In this document: positions 7,206-15,844 of the stretch, piece by piece
How the letters are laid out: every line of letters starts with the position of its first letter
Position numbering within the stretch: the stretch's first letter is position 1
NCBI GenBank assembly: GCA_015272515.1
Contig: JACYLN010000042.1
Location: forward strand, 1 to 44,094
Source of the DNA: Leptolyngbyaceae cyanobacterium C42_A2020_001
GTDB lineage: Bacteria > Cyanobacteriota > Cyanobacteriia > Leptolyngbyales > Leptolyngbyaceae
DNA: 44,094 bases
Direction of reading: 5' to 3'
The notes under the pieces: generated by a model
Databases searched by the model: none
What the model saw: the letters and a program-made list of their open reading frames with translations, nothing else
Told to the model about the DNA's origin: nothing
Translations under genes and position numbers: made by a program

Positions 7206-9740
7206 ATGGAACGGCTGGAGAAAGTTTGTTGGCTGCGGGAGAACACGATCTTTGGCTCTTTATCTGATGGGGTGCTGGCAGCGATCGCAGATGCCATTCA
7301 GGAGCAAGTCATTGCAGAGAATCGCCGTATTGTTCTGGAAGATACCCATCCAACTGGTCTCTACATTCTCAAGGCAGGGCGGCTAGAAAGCTATCGCACC
7401 AGCCAAACAACCACCGCTCAGGCAGTGGGTTTATTACCCGGTGCCGTGTTTCACCTGAAAGAATTGTTGCTGGATCAGGTGGCGGAGCAAACGGTGATCA
7501 CGCTATCAGAATGTACGTTGTGGCTGATCCCGCGAGAGGCATTTCTGTCATTAGTGCAGCAGCATCCTGAAATCTCTCAAACGTTTTCGCGGCAACTTGC
7601 GACGGAACTGAGTCAGATTTCAACCCAACTGGCATACGAACGGGAACGCCAAACGGCTCTGCGTCCTTACCTGGTGCCGAAAGTGAAGCGAGGCATTGTG
7701 GGAACCAGTCGTTATGCGGTGCGGCAACGGCAGGAAATTCGCAAAGCTCAGGGCGATCGCGGTTCGGTGCTGATTTTTGGCGAACCAGGTTTGAGTAAAG
7801 ACAATGTGGCGGCGTTGATTCATTTTGGGTCGAGCGATCGCCATGAGCCGATGATCAAAATTAACTGTGAAACCTTGCAAGCAAGCGGGGCCGAGTTATT
7901 TGGACGCGCAGGTGGCAAACCTGGACTGTTGGAATGGGTGGGCAGAGGTAGCGTACTACTCAACAATCTGCAAGATCTGAATCCAGCGTTGCTCGACAAG
8001 CTTGTAACACTGCTCAAAACGGGTGAGTACACCCCGGTTGCTCGCGAAGGCGAACCCCTTCCCCAGCCCCGAATCTGTGAAGCCCGAATTTTAATGAACT
8101 CTGAGCGCACCTTACCTGCCCTGGAACAAAAAGGGTTGGTCGAGCACATCATCAAGGTGGCTCCATTGCGGGTTCGCAAAGCAGACATTGCCGCGCAAGT
8201 TGAGTACTACCTGAGCTTATTTTGTCGGCAGCGGGGCATCCCCAAACCCACCATTACTCCAGAAGCGATCCGGCGACTGCAAGGCTATGATTTTCCGGGC
8301 AACCTCACCGAATTAGAAAGCCTGGTGGAACGAGCCGTCATTCAACTCAATGGAGCAAATGAATTAACGGAGGAAGTTTTCTGGGCACCGAGTAATAAGA
8401 GTAGGCGCTTCCGCCTGAATCTGCTAAACAGCTATCCGCGGTTGCGGCAGTTTCTTCGCAGTCCCTGGTATCCCGATCGCCTCAACTATGGCATCACCTT
8501 TGGTTTATTTGCTGTGGTGGTTGCCGTGTTGATGTTGGGACCGCAAAGTCGCGATCGCAACGTTGCCCTCAATCTATTTTGGGCATGGTGGTGGATGCTA
8601 ATTTTAGTCGCGTTTCCCTTTGTCGGGCGCTTGTGGTGTGCGGTATGCCCCTTCATGATCTACGGCGAAATCGCGCAAAAAATTTCCCTCTGGCTCTATC
8701 CCCGCAAACTATTGCCCTGGCCGCGGCAAGAAGCTGAGAAATGGGGCGGTTGGTTTCTGTTTGGCATGTTTGCCCTAATTTTGCTGTGGGAAGAACTCTG
8801 GGATCTGGAAAACACTGCTTACTTATCGGGCTGCCTACTGTTGCTGATCACAGCGGGTGCAGTGATCTTTTCACTGTTGTTTGAACGGCGATTTTGGTGC
8901 CGCTACCTTTGCCCCATCGGTGGCATGAATGGGCTGTTCGCCAAGTTATCGATCACAGAACTGCGTGCCCAGCAGGGAATTTGTTCTGCCACCTGCACCA
9001 CTTATCAATGCTATAAAGGCGGACCGCAGAAAGGCGAAGGGCAAGAAACCAACGGTTGTCCGCTTTATTCCCATCCAGCTCAATTGGAGGATAATCGGGA
9101 TTGTGTGCTGTGTATGACTTGTCTCAAAGCCTGTCCTCATCGCTCTGTGGAACTGAATCTGCGTCCACCGGGGATCGAGCTATGGACAACGCATACGCCC
9201 AGCTATTACGAAGTTTGCCTGCTATTTTTGCTATTTGGAGCCGTGTTTTTGCATCGGTTGCCCGAAATTGAAGCGGAGCTACAAACCGCACTGCATTTAG
9301 AAAATTTTGGTTGGCATACGGGTGTGTCTGTGCTGGCGCTGCTCATACCTGGCGCGATCGCTCTCCTTGCCCATTGGTTCATCCGCTTATTGAATCGCAC
9401 CATCAAGCCCCGTCCTTTCCTGGAACTCGCCTACGGCTACTTGCCCTTAGTTTTGGGAGCGAATTTGGCGCATTACTTGCGATTGGGTTTAACCGAAGCA
9501 GGGCGGATTATCCCCGTGACTTTTGCCACGTTTGGCTTGGGTACAGCTAACTTGCCCGTCGCGATCGCTCACCCAGCAGTCATTTCCTTTTTGCAGGCAG
9601 TCTGTTTAATTTCTGCTTTTTGGCTCAGCGTTATCTTGACTCAAAAAATTGCTCGTCAGCCTATCGTCAATCTATTGCCGCAGCATTTGGCCATGGCTGG
9701 AGTAGGTTCCTTAATCTGGAAAGTGGTTATAGGTTGGTAG
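7206..9740 (+). CDS. cNMP-binding-like / sigma54-type AAA+ / membrane polyferredoxin fusion
   Basis: An 844-residue multi-domain protein. Residues about 10-135 resemble a cyclic-nucleotide-binding (Crp-like sensor) domain. Residues about 163-390 resemble the AAA+ domain of sigma54 activators, but it is degenerate: the P-loop reads GEPGLSKD (192-199), the Walker B position reads SVLLNNL (249-255) without the Asp-Glu pair, and the segment that should hold the GAFTGA loop is shortened (ELFGRAGGKPGLLEWV). No C-terminal Fis-type HTH is present. Instead residues 425 onward form a NapH/NosR/RdxA-like membrane module: helices at about 427-445 and 457-475, CAVCP (478-482), CRYLCP (565-570), further cysteines at 593, 597, 602 and 618, then a ferredoxin motif C633-x2-C-x2-C-x3-CP and three or four more helices. 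It probably senses or passes electrons at the membrane; DNA or sigma54 binding is unlikely. GGAGG precedes the ATG. Confidence 0.8.
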   Translation: MERLEKVCWLRENTIFGSLSDGVLAAIADAIQEQVIAENRRIVLEDTHPTGLYILKAGRLESYRTSQTTTAQAVGLLPGAVFHLKELLLDQVAEQTVITLSECTLWLIPREAFLSLVQQHPEISQTFSRQLATELSQISTQLAYERERQTALRPYLVPKVKRGIVGTSRYAVRQRQEIRKAQGDRGSVLIFGEPGLSKDNVAALIHFGSSDRHEPMIKINCETLQASGAELFGRAGGKPGLLEWVGRGSVLLNNLQDLNPALLDKLVTLLKTGEYTPVAREGEPLPQPRICEARILMNSERTLPALEQKGLVEHIIKVAPLRVRKADIAAQVEYYLSLFCRQRGIPKPTITPEAIRRLQGYDFPGNLTELESLVERAVIQLNGANELTEEVFWAPSNKSRRFRLNLLNSYPRLRQFLRSPWYPDRLNYGITFGLFAVVVAVLMLGPQSRDRNVALNLFWAWWWMLILVAFPFVGRLWCAVCPFMIYGEIAQKISLWLYPRKLLPWPRQEAEKWGGWFLFGMFALILLWEELWDLENTAYLSGCLLLLITAGAVIFSLLFERRFWCRYLCPIGGMNGLFAKLSITELRAQQGICSATCTTYQCYKGGPQKGEGQETNGCPLYSHPAQLEDNRDCVLCMTCLKACPHRSVELNLRPPGIELWTTHTPSYYEVCLLFLLFGAVFLHRLPEIEAELQTALHLENFGWHTGVSVLALLIPGAIALLAHWFIRLLNRTIKPRPFLELAYGYLPLVLGANLAHYLRLGLTEAGRIIPVTFATFGLGTANLPVAIAHPAVISFLQAVCLISAFWLSVILTQKIARQPIVNLLPQHLAMAGVGSLIWKVVIGW

Positions 9741-9743
9741 GAA

Positions 9744-9950
9744 TTAATCAACTACCTTTAACAAGCCCATTTGTAGACGATTCAACACATTGCTGACCTG
9801 CTGCATTTCTTCCGTCGTTAATGGTTCTTCTGCCACCATTGCCCGCAAAAAGAACTTTTCGTCTGCGAGGGTGATCTTGCCAGAATTCAAAATGCGCTTA
9901 ACAACCTGAGCAATCGTGATCGTATTTAGAGGGCTAATGTACGCGATCAT
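9744..9950 (-). CDS. Small conserved cyanobacterial protein, function unknown
   Basis: This 68-residue protein has no signal peptide or membrane helix. It is a helical, soluble-looking sequence: residues 10-25 (ITIAQVVKRILNSGKI), then ADEKFFLRAM and a terminal amphipathic helix (EEMQQVSNVLNRLQMGLLKVV). It resembles the many small cyanobacterial proteins of about 65 residues annotated only as hypothetical. It converges on the fusion-protein gene with only three bases between the stops, so there is no room for a terminator and antisense read-through is possible. The coding pattern and the tight packing argue for a real gene; its role cannot be inferred. Confidence 0.65.
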   Translation of the reverse strand: MIAYISPLNTITIAQVVKRILNSGKITLADEKFFLRAMVAEEPLTTEEMQQVSNVLNRLQMGLLKVVD

Positions 9951-10181
9951 GGCGAATACCTATTATCTGGAGCAAGGATGAACTCTTACAGTTACTAGCT
10001 TCGCTGAAGTTACTAAGTGTTTACTCCCTCCGGTTGGATACCTCCCCCTCACCCAAGCGGATGAACTTGAAGTTTTGGTAAAGCCGAGCCGAAGTTTATT
10101 AAGCAGCGTTAACCGTTCCGCCATGTTCGCACCATCCACGCTTTAGACTCAAAAGTATTCTTTACTGAAAATGTGCCACCT

Positions 10182-11327
10182 ATGACTGAAACCATCTCCA
10201 TTCGCGATCGCCAACGGCTTCAACTTGCCCCGCTAACCGTGCCCAACCGTTTACTACTGGGACCGGGACCCTCAAATGCCCATCCTACGGTGCTGCAAGC
10301 TATGAGCACAGCCCCTTTGGGACACCTCGATCCAGTGTTTCTTGGCATTATGGATGAAATTCAATCGTTGTTGCGTTACGTCTGGCAAACAGATAATCCC
10401 ATGACGATTGCCATCAGTGGTACGGGTTCCGCTGCAATGGAAGCCACGATCGCCAATTCGGTTGAATCGGGGGATGTGGTGCTGGTCGGTGTGATGGGCT
10501 ATTTTGGTCATCGCTTGGTGGATATGGCAGGACGCTATGGCGCGGACGTGCGAACGATTACCAAGCCCTGGGGGCAGGTGTTTTCGCTGGCGGAACTGCG
10601 AACTGCTATGGAAACCCATCGTCCGGCGATTCTGGCACTGGTTCATGCAGAAACCTCCACAGGTGCCCGGCAACCACTGGAAGGAGTGGGTGAACTATGC
10701 CGGGAATTTGGCTGTTTGTTGCTGGTGGATACGGTTACGAGTTTGGGTGGCGTACCGATTTTTCTGGATGAGTGGGGTGTGGACCTGGCGTATAGCTGTA
10801 GCCAAAAAGGGCTGGGCTGTTCACCGGGTGCTTCGCCGTTTACGATGAGTCCGCGAGCGATGGAGAAACTGCAAAATCGCAAAACGAAGGTGGCGAACTG
10901 GTATTTGGATGCGGGGTTGCTGGGCAAATATTGGGGCAGCGATCGCGTCTATCACCACACTGCGCCCATTAACCTGTATTACGGATTGCGGGAAGCCTTG
11001 CGCCTGGTTGCTGAAGAAGGGCTAGCCGCTTGCTGGCAACGGCATCAAAAGAATGTGGAATATCTCTGGCAACGGCTAGAAGATGTGGGCTTGAGTCTGC
11101 ACGTCGATCGCGAGTTTCGCCTGCCCACCCTCACAACCGTTTGTGTTCCTGATGGGGTAGATGCTAAAGCGATCGCCCGCACGCTGTTGCTAGAGCACAA
11201 CATCGAGATTGGTGGCGGACTGGGTGAACTGGCGGGTAAGGTATGGCGAGTCGGTTTAATGGGCTACAACAGCCGACCAGAAAATGTTGATCGCCTGGTC
11301 GATGCATTTAAACAGGTGCTTGGTTGA
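10182..11327 (+). CDS. Alanine/serine-glyoxylate aminotransferase (class V, PLP)
   Basis: The 381-residue protein belongs to the class V PLP-dependent aminotransferases of the AGXT type. These transfer the amino group of alanine or serine to glyoxylate, giving glycine, a step of photorespiration. Visible motifs are the N-terminal LLGPGPSNAHPTVLQAM, GTGSAAMEA (phosphate side), the cofactor Asp in LLLVDTVTSLGG, and the Schiff-base lysine in SCSQKGLGCSPG (about residue 209). The C-terminal NIEIGGGLGELAGKVWRVGLMG block is typical. The ATG at 10182 is preferred over an in-frame GTG three codons upstream. Whether alanine or serine is the better donor cannot be read off. Confidence 0.88.
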   Translation: MTETISIRDRQRLQLAPLTVPNRLLLGPGPSNAHPTVLQAMSTAPLGHLDPVFLGIMDEIQSLLRYVWQTDNPMTIAISGTGSAAMEATIANSVESGDVVLVGVMGYFGHRLVDMAGRYGADVRTITKPWGQVFSLAELRTAMETHRPAILALVHAETSTGARQPLEGVGELCREFGCLLLVDTVTSLGGVPIFLDEWGVDLAYSCSQKGLGCSPGASPFTMSPRAMEKLQNRKTKVANWYLDAGLLGKYWGSDRVYHHTAPINLYYGLREALRLVAEEGLAACWQRHQKNVEYLWQRLEDVGLSLHVDREFRLPTLTTVCVPDGVDAKAIARTLLLEHNIEIGGGLGELAGKVWRVGLMGYNSRPENVDRLVDAFKQVLG

Positions 11328-11329
11328 CC

Positions 11330-12037
11330 CTAACGCCGTTTCTCGATGGCACTTTGCACCAGGGGAGCCATTTTCTCTTTCCAATAACGGATGTTGGGAT
11401 AGCCGTTGACGCGTTTGAGCACATCCTGCCACCGGCCATCTCTGAGGGCTTTTTGAGCCGTGTAATAGTCCGATTCTGCCCGATTCCAATCGTGCTGCCA
11501 TTGCAGGATGGCGAGTTGGGCAGATTGGTAGGCGCGGCTTTGTAGAGGTACGGTTTTGGCAAGGGCGATCGCGCCGCTCAAGTGGCCGGACTGAAATTGC
11601 TCGGTTGCGATCGCCATCAGTTGAGTTCCCGAATCATCTTTGGCAGGATTCACTGGTGCGGCAACCTTGGCCTGTGCCACATCCGCCAGCGAGACGCAAC
11701 TGGTCACAGTTAGCTCTTTGTATACCCATCCCTGCAGTGGACTAGCAATGCGTAGCCAACCCTCATTCTCGTCCACAATGGTGAGTGGCGTGCCGTTAGG
11801 CAAACTGGCAATCTTGTTATCGGGCGCAACTACCGGACTGGAACGCACATTCAACGGTGGTTTGGGATCGGCAATAATGGTTTGACACGTCAGCCCGGAT
11901 GAATTTGAATTTTGGTTGCCAGAGAGGAACTGCAAGGATTGCTGCGGTTTGACAAGGGTATAAGCAACTCCAGCGATCGCAAACGGCAGCGAAAAACTTG
12001 CCAGAATCCAGAGAAACGCTTGCCAAAACTGCCCCAT
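11330..12037 (-). CDS. Membrane-anchored SH3-domain protein
   Basis: This 235-residue protein has an N-terminal signal anchor (about residues 5-28, FWQAFLWILASFSLPFAIAG) and a periplasmic bacterial SH3 domain (about 55-115: LNVRSSPVV, IASLPNGTPLTIVDENEGWLRI, GWVYKELT) flanked by two cysteines. The C-terminal third is helical with a TPR-like pattern (EQFQSGHLSGAIALAKTVP...). SH3 domains of this type usually bind peptidoglycan or cell-wall peptides. The ATG at 12037 has GAGG seven bases ahead; the frame's earlier TTG at 12061 is not needed. It is the last gene of the minus-strand run and converges on the aminotransferase with two bases between the stops. Confidence 0.75.
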   Translation of the reverse strand: MGQFWQAFLWILASFSLPFAIAGVAYTLVKPQQSLQFLSGNQNSNSSGLTCQTIIADPKPPLNVRSSPVVAPDNKIASLPNGTPLTIVDENEGWLRIASPLQGWVYKELTVTSCVSLADVAQAKVAAPVNPAKDDSGTQLMAIATEQFQSGHLSGAIALAKTVPLQSRAYQSAQLAILQWQHDWNRAESDYYTAQKALRDGRWQDVLKRVNGYPNIRYWKEKMAPLVQSAIEKRR

Positions 12038-12132
12038 CGTTTTCCTCGTAGATGCACTCAACTAGCAGTTTGCCCACAATTGTGTAAAAGGTTTTTATCT
12101 TAAACAATAGAATCATGAGATCTGTTAAGGGT

Positions 12133-12744
12133 TTACTCTTGCCTGACATCGGTAGGAACTTCGATGGGAGAGATACCTGCGATCGCTTTCAAATTCTGGC
12201 AGCGCAACAGCTCCACAAAACTCAGCCCCCGTCGTCCTTCAATTTCCGCCACTCGTTCAATCGCTGTCAACAAAGCACGCGCGGCTTCCGGTTCGGTATA
12301 TCCTCGGCGCAGAGCAACCTGAATCGCGGCTTCGTCGGCATCGAGTTCGCGCTGGGTGCTGCGGTTGTTGCGCCAGATTTGCGTCCCTGCGATCGCCCCC
12401 AGTGCTCCAGCCGCCACCACTCCTACCGGATCTGCTTGCACCGCTTCAATCACGGCTCCCAATGCACCCACCACCAGCAACCCCTGATAAAGGCTTGGCT
12501 GAAGCCATTTCACACCCGTTGACCAACTCACCGTTCGCAGCACTAACAAATCGCGCTGAGGTGGAGCCAGTTCGGTCAGTAAACCGAAATTAATTAAAAT
12601 GGGTCGTTCTGTCATCCAGGGCAATGGAAACGGAGCTTCAACCACCGCACGCTGATCAGGCTTGCTCACCAACTTGGTCAGCATCCGCCCAGATGCAGGC
12701 AGCACATCCGTCAAGCGTCGAATTTCTTGGTCGTATCCGTACAT
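12133..12744 (-). CDS. DUF3318-family cyanobacterial membrane protein
   Basis: At 203 residues this matches the DUF3318 family, which is largely confined to cyanobacteria and has no assigned function. Signature segments are EIRRLTDVLPASGRM at the N-terminus, PFPLPWMTERPILINF, QRDLLVLRTVSW, and the C-terminal ELDADEAAIQVALRRGYTE and FVELLRCQNLKAIAG. A hydrophobic, Gly/Ala-rich stretch at about 85-125 suggests one or two membrane helices. I use the ATG at 12744 (MYGYDQEIRR), which fits the family start; upstream in-frame codons overlap the preceding gene. The gap to that gene is seven bases, so they are probably translated from one message. Confidence 0.8.
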   Translation of the reverse strand: MYGYDQEIRRLTDVLPASGRMLTKLVSKPDQRAVVEAPFPLPWMTERPILINFGLLTELAPPQRDLLVLRTVSWSTGVKWLQPSLYQGLLVVGALGAVIEAVQADPVGVVAAGALGAIAGTQIWRNNRSTQRELDADEAAIQVALRRGYTEPEAARALLTAIERVAEIEGRRGLSFVELLRCQNLKAIAGISPIEVPTDVRQE

Positions 12745-12751
12745 AGTTGCA

Positions 12752-13459
12752 TCATTGGGTTGCTTCCAGGCTATTGGCAAGGGCGGAGAGGGCACCCGGG
12801 ATGCGGTCTTGCCCAGCTTCGGTTGCCGCAATTAATAGTAGCAGGATGGTTTGGGAAGACGGGCGCACCAAAATCACTCCCCGCATCGGTTGAGCATTGC
12901 CGCCAATGGTAAGACTGCCAGTCCAATCCATCACAGCACCTCCACCCGCTTCTGAACGAGCAGGAGCGGGTTGAAATCCTTCCCCCCGTTGAACCACGGT
13001 TGTAGCAATTTTTGCCAGGCTCTCGCTGTTGTCATAGCCTGCAATCAACCCAACTGGATTGCCCAACGGCTGTGATTGAGGCACAACTGTATACGCCAGA
13101 TTGCCATCGGGTGCTTCGATTAACACAGAACCTGCTAGCGGACTGACTTTGTAGTTCTCTAAAATACCCACCTTAAAGCATCTGGCTGGATCTTGATAGG
13201 TACCGCCCAGGGTTGAGGGAGGGGCATCAGAAGCAGGAGGGGCAGGGGGCGTGGGGAGAGCAGAGGGAGTGACAGGGACGGGGGGGAAGGGCGCAGGGGC
13301 AGGAGTGGAGGGAGCGGGGGAGGGCGATGGGGAAGCGGGGGTGGGTTTGGGGGTTTGGGCGATCGCAGGGGAGAGATGAGTGGGCGAAGTGTGGATGAGC
13401 GCGATCGCGATGAGGCTGAGGATGCCTAAACTCCAGATCAACAGTCGGTTGCGTTTCAT
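12752..13459 (-). CDS. Pro-rich exported protein, cyanobacterial hypothetical
   Basis: The 235-residue product starts with a signal peptide (MKRNRLLIWSLGILSLIAIALI, cut probably after AIAQ near residue 35). A low-complexity linker of Pro, Ser, Ala and Thr follows (about 36-85), as in wall-spanning spacers. The C-terminal domain (about 88-235) begins YQDPARCFKVGILENYKVSPLAG and contains SLAKIATTVVQRGEGF and GGGAVMDWTGSLTIGG. This pattern resembles periplasmic hypothetical proteins of cyanobacteria, but I can name no function. It lies 21 bases after the transporter gene and seven before the DUF3318 gene, and so belongs to the same run. Confidence 0.7.
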   Translation of the reverse strand: MKRNRLLIWSLGILSLIAIALIHTSPTHLSPAIAQTPKPTPASPSPSPAPSTPAPAPFPPVPVTPSALPTPPAPPASDAPPSTLGGTYQDPARCFKVGILENYKVSPLAGSVLIEAPDGNLAYTVVPQSQPLGNPVGLIAGYDNSESLAKIATTVVQRGEGFQPAPARSEAGGGAVMDWTGSLTIGGNAQPMRGVILVRPSSQTILLLLIAATEAGQDRIPGALSALANSLEATQ

Positions 13460-13480
13460 AGGAAAGTTCTGTGTTGAGTG

Positions 13481-15067
13481 CTATTTGCCAAGAATGGATG
13501 GGTTACCAGTGTCATACAATCCAGCGATACAGCCGATCATTAAAGTAGCGAGAGTGGCTGCCCAGAGCGCCCTCAAACCGAGCGAAGAAATGTCTCGGCG
13601 GCGGGAGGGGACAATGCCAATTAACCCACCCACAAAAATGCCCAGGGATGGAATGTGAGCAAAGCCACATAGGGCATAACTGATGACGAGTAAGGCGCGA
13701 TTACTAATGGCTCCCTGGCTGGCGAGAACCCCTAACTGTTGATACGACGGAATCTCTGTGGCGATTAACCGTTGTCCTAATAGCAAGGATGCCTGCCAGA
13801 GTTCCTGCCAGTTGAGGGAAACACCTGTCAAAAATGTGAGGGGTAGGAGTAAGGCTCCAGCAATATTTTGCAGTGTGATGACCTGGAAGATTCTACCGAT
13901 CGCACTGATGAAGGGTTGAGAACTGGTCGCGAGAGAAGCCAGGTTGGCAAAAAATAGGTTAACGAGTGCTACTAGACCGAGAATCGCAATCAAAAGTGCG
14001 GCGATCGCGACTGCCAACTTGACTCCATCCAATGCGCCTACCACAATGCTTTCCATGGGGCTGAGCAAGATGGGTTCTTCGATAGGCGTGGGGTTGGGAG
14101 AAGGGAGTGGGGCTTTCTCACGTGGCTCAATGGGTTCGGTAAACGGTTGAGAATAGGGGTCTGCGATCGCCACTGCCGTTTGTTCGCGGGCAAAGGTGGT
14201 TTCAAACGATTCAACGGGCTGATTCACCCCAATCATTTCAGTTTCAGGCTCCGGTTGCTCCTCCAACCGCACTCCCATCGTTTCTGGCACCTCAGTTTCT
14301 GGCACCAAAATTTTGGAAATCACGAAGCACGCCGGAATCGCCATAATCGAGGCTGAAACTAAATGCCCCGTGATATTGGGAAATACCGGACGCAACAATC
14401 CGGCATAGAGCGCCAGCACAGTTGAGGCAATGCTGCCAAAACAAGATGCCAGAATCGAGCACAGTTCACTGCGCGTCATGCGTTCCAGGTAGGGGCGCAC
14501 TACTAGCGCTGACTCAATTCCCACAAAAATATTGCTGGCTCCACTCAGTGCTTCGGCTCCACTCAGTCCCATCGTGCGCCGAAAAATTCTGGCAAATAGG
14601 TTGACCACAGGCTGAATCAACCCCAACGAGTACAGAAGCGACATCAGGGCGGAAAAGAAAATTACGTTGGGCAAGGCTCGAAAGGCAAAGACATACCCCA
14701 AATTCAAAAAATCAGCGCTGAGGCGATCGCCGGGGACGGGAACATAGGGTGGTGTAACTGCACGGGCAATCCAGCGTCCTGCCAAAATGGGGCCTGGCAC
14801 ACTCACCGGATCGGGCACGAGAAGCGAGCCAAATACAAAGCGAGCACCTGCTTCAGTTGCATCCAGCATAGAATTCACCGCATTGCTGATCATCTCTACA
14901 ATCAGCCGAGTTAGCGGCAACAGGAACACCAACAGTCCTAAAATCAGTTGTAGCCCAATCCCCCAGGCGATCGTTCTCCAGGGAATGAGGCGACGATTCT
15001 CTGAGGTGAGCCAGGCAATGCCGCAGAGTGCAAAAATACCGATAAAAGACAGGAGGTTTAGAGGCAT
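13481..15067 (-). CDS. CNT/NupC-family nucleoside transporter
   Basis: A 528-residue inner-membrane protein of the concentrative nucleoside transporter family, which imports nucleosides with protons or sodium. The core pattern is clear: MGLSGAEALSGASNIFVGIE...RPYLERMTRSE (about 166-201), the gate helices FANLASLA and IGRIFQVI, NIAGALLLPLTFLTGV (401-416), and a C-terminal ALCGFAHIPSLGIFVGGLIGIVPSRR. Usual CNT length is about 400; the excess comes from a polar, Pro/Glu-rich insert at about 257-335 between helices. The classical QTEAPLL substrate motif is changed to IESALVV, so the substrate may differ. It sits within a glycan-related run (3 bases after the deacetylase gene), which is an unusual setting. 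Confidence 0.8.
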   Translation of the reverse strand: MPLNLLSFIGIFALCGIAWLTSENRRLIPWRTIAWGIGLQLILGLLVFLLPLTRLIVEMISNAVNSMLDATEAGARFVFGSLLVPDPVSVPGPILAGRWIARAVTPPYVPVPGDRLSADFLNLGYVFAFRALPNVIFFSALMSLLYSLGLIQPVVNLFARIFRRTMGLSGAEALSGASNIFVGIESALVVRPYLERMTRSELCSILASCFGSIASTVLALYAGLLRPVFPNITGHLVSASIMAIPACFVISKILVPETEVPETMGVRLEEQPEPETEMIGVNQPVESFETTFAREQTAVAIADPYSQPFTEPIEPREKAPLPSPNPTPIEEPILLSPMESIVVGALDGVKLAVAIAALLIAILGLVALVNLFFANLASLATSSQPFISAIGRIFQVITLQNIAGALLLPLTFLTGVSLNWQELWQASLLLGQRLIATEIPSYQQLGVLASQGAISNRALLVISYALCGFAHIPSLGIFVGGLIGIVPSRRRDISSLGLRALWAATLATLMIGCIAGLYDTGNPSILGK

Positions 15068-15070
15068 TTT

Positions 15071-15844
15071 CTAGCAGGGAACTCGCTGTTTGAACTCGGC
15101 ATAGGTGATAAAGGCTGCCTGCTTTTGAACCCAGAGCAGATAGCGCTTGAGGCGACGCAGCATGGGCAAGCCAGAGCGATGTTTGATATAGCTAGGTAGC
15201 ATAAAGCTGGATATATCCGCAAACTCCCAGGGATGAAAATACAAGCTCAAATATCGATCGGTTTGCATGGTGCAAGCACTCGCAGCCTGATACAGCGACA
15301 AGGGCAAATGCTTGAAGCTGAGCCAAAACAAGGGAAACCGGAGCAGGGGAGTCACAGACACAGGAATATTCAACAGGTGGTTAGAGTAGTGAGCCGTGCG
15401 TGGCTGAAAGAAGTTGTTGTACCGTCCCGGCAGGTAGGTTGGGTTCACTGAAGAATTATAGGTGTATCCGGCACGTTCAATGTCTTCATCATTGACTTTC
15501 TGCAATCGTGCCATGCGAAATCCAATGATAGATGTATCAGTCAGGGCTTCCAGTGCTTGCCTGGATTTCTGCAAGTCTGCCACTTCAAAGGAGGAATGAT
15601 AGAAGCCGTGGGAGGCGATTTCGTGGGTTTGAGCGATCGCCCTGATCAATGCTGGATGATGCAACGCAAAATGTGCTGTGGTGAAAAACGTTGCTCGAAT
15701 GTTCAATTCATCGAGCAGGTGCAATATGGGTTGTAACCCTTCCCGCGAAACAGCGAACTTGATCTCATCCGGTAGGGGTTGCCCGTACTCTTCGGGAACG
15801 TCAAATTCCTCCAGATCAAAGCTGAGTAAGATGACGTTATTCAT
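15071..15844 (-). CDS. Polysaccharide deacetylase (NodB-fold)
   Basis: This 257-residue cytoplasm-like protein (no signal peptide) has a NodB/CE4 fold. The first motif is SFDLEEFD (Asp10 and Glu12), the metal-binding pair is in SHGFYH (His79, His83), and the region RATFFTTAHFA is typical. CE4 enzymes remove N-acetyl groups from sugars in glycans or glycolipid precursors; members of this branch often sit in polysaccharide and lipid-linked sugar clusters. Its start overlaps the end of the upstream GT2 gene by eight bases, indicating coupled translation and a shared substrate. The remaining domain (FHPWEF near residue 208) supports the usual late catalytic His. The exact sugar is unknown. Confidence 0.8.
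   Translation of the reverse strand: MNNVILLSFDLEEFDVPEEYGQPLPDEIKFAVSREGLQPILHLLDELNIRATFFTTAHFALHHPALIRAIAQTHEIASHGFYHSSFEVADLQKSRQALEALTDTSIIGFRMARLQKVNDEDIERAGYTYNSSVNPTYLPGRYNNFFQPRTAHYSNHLLNIPVSVTPLLRFPLFWLSFKHLPLSLYQAASACTMQTDRYLSLYFHPWEFADISSFMLPSYIKHRSGLPMLRRLKRYLLWVQKQAAFITYAEFKQRVPC

Noticed and set aside
7206-9740. Calling the fusion protein a genuine sigma54-dependent activator.
   Set aside because: The P-loop, Walker B, GAFTGA loop and HTH are all missing or changed, and cyanobacteria have no sigma54.
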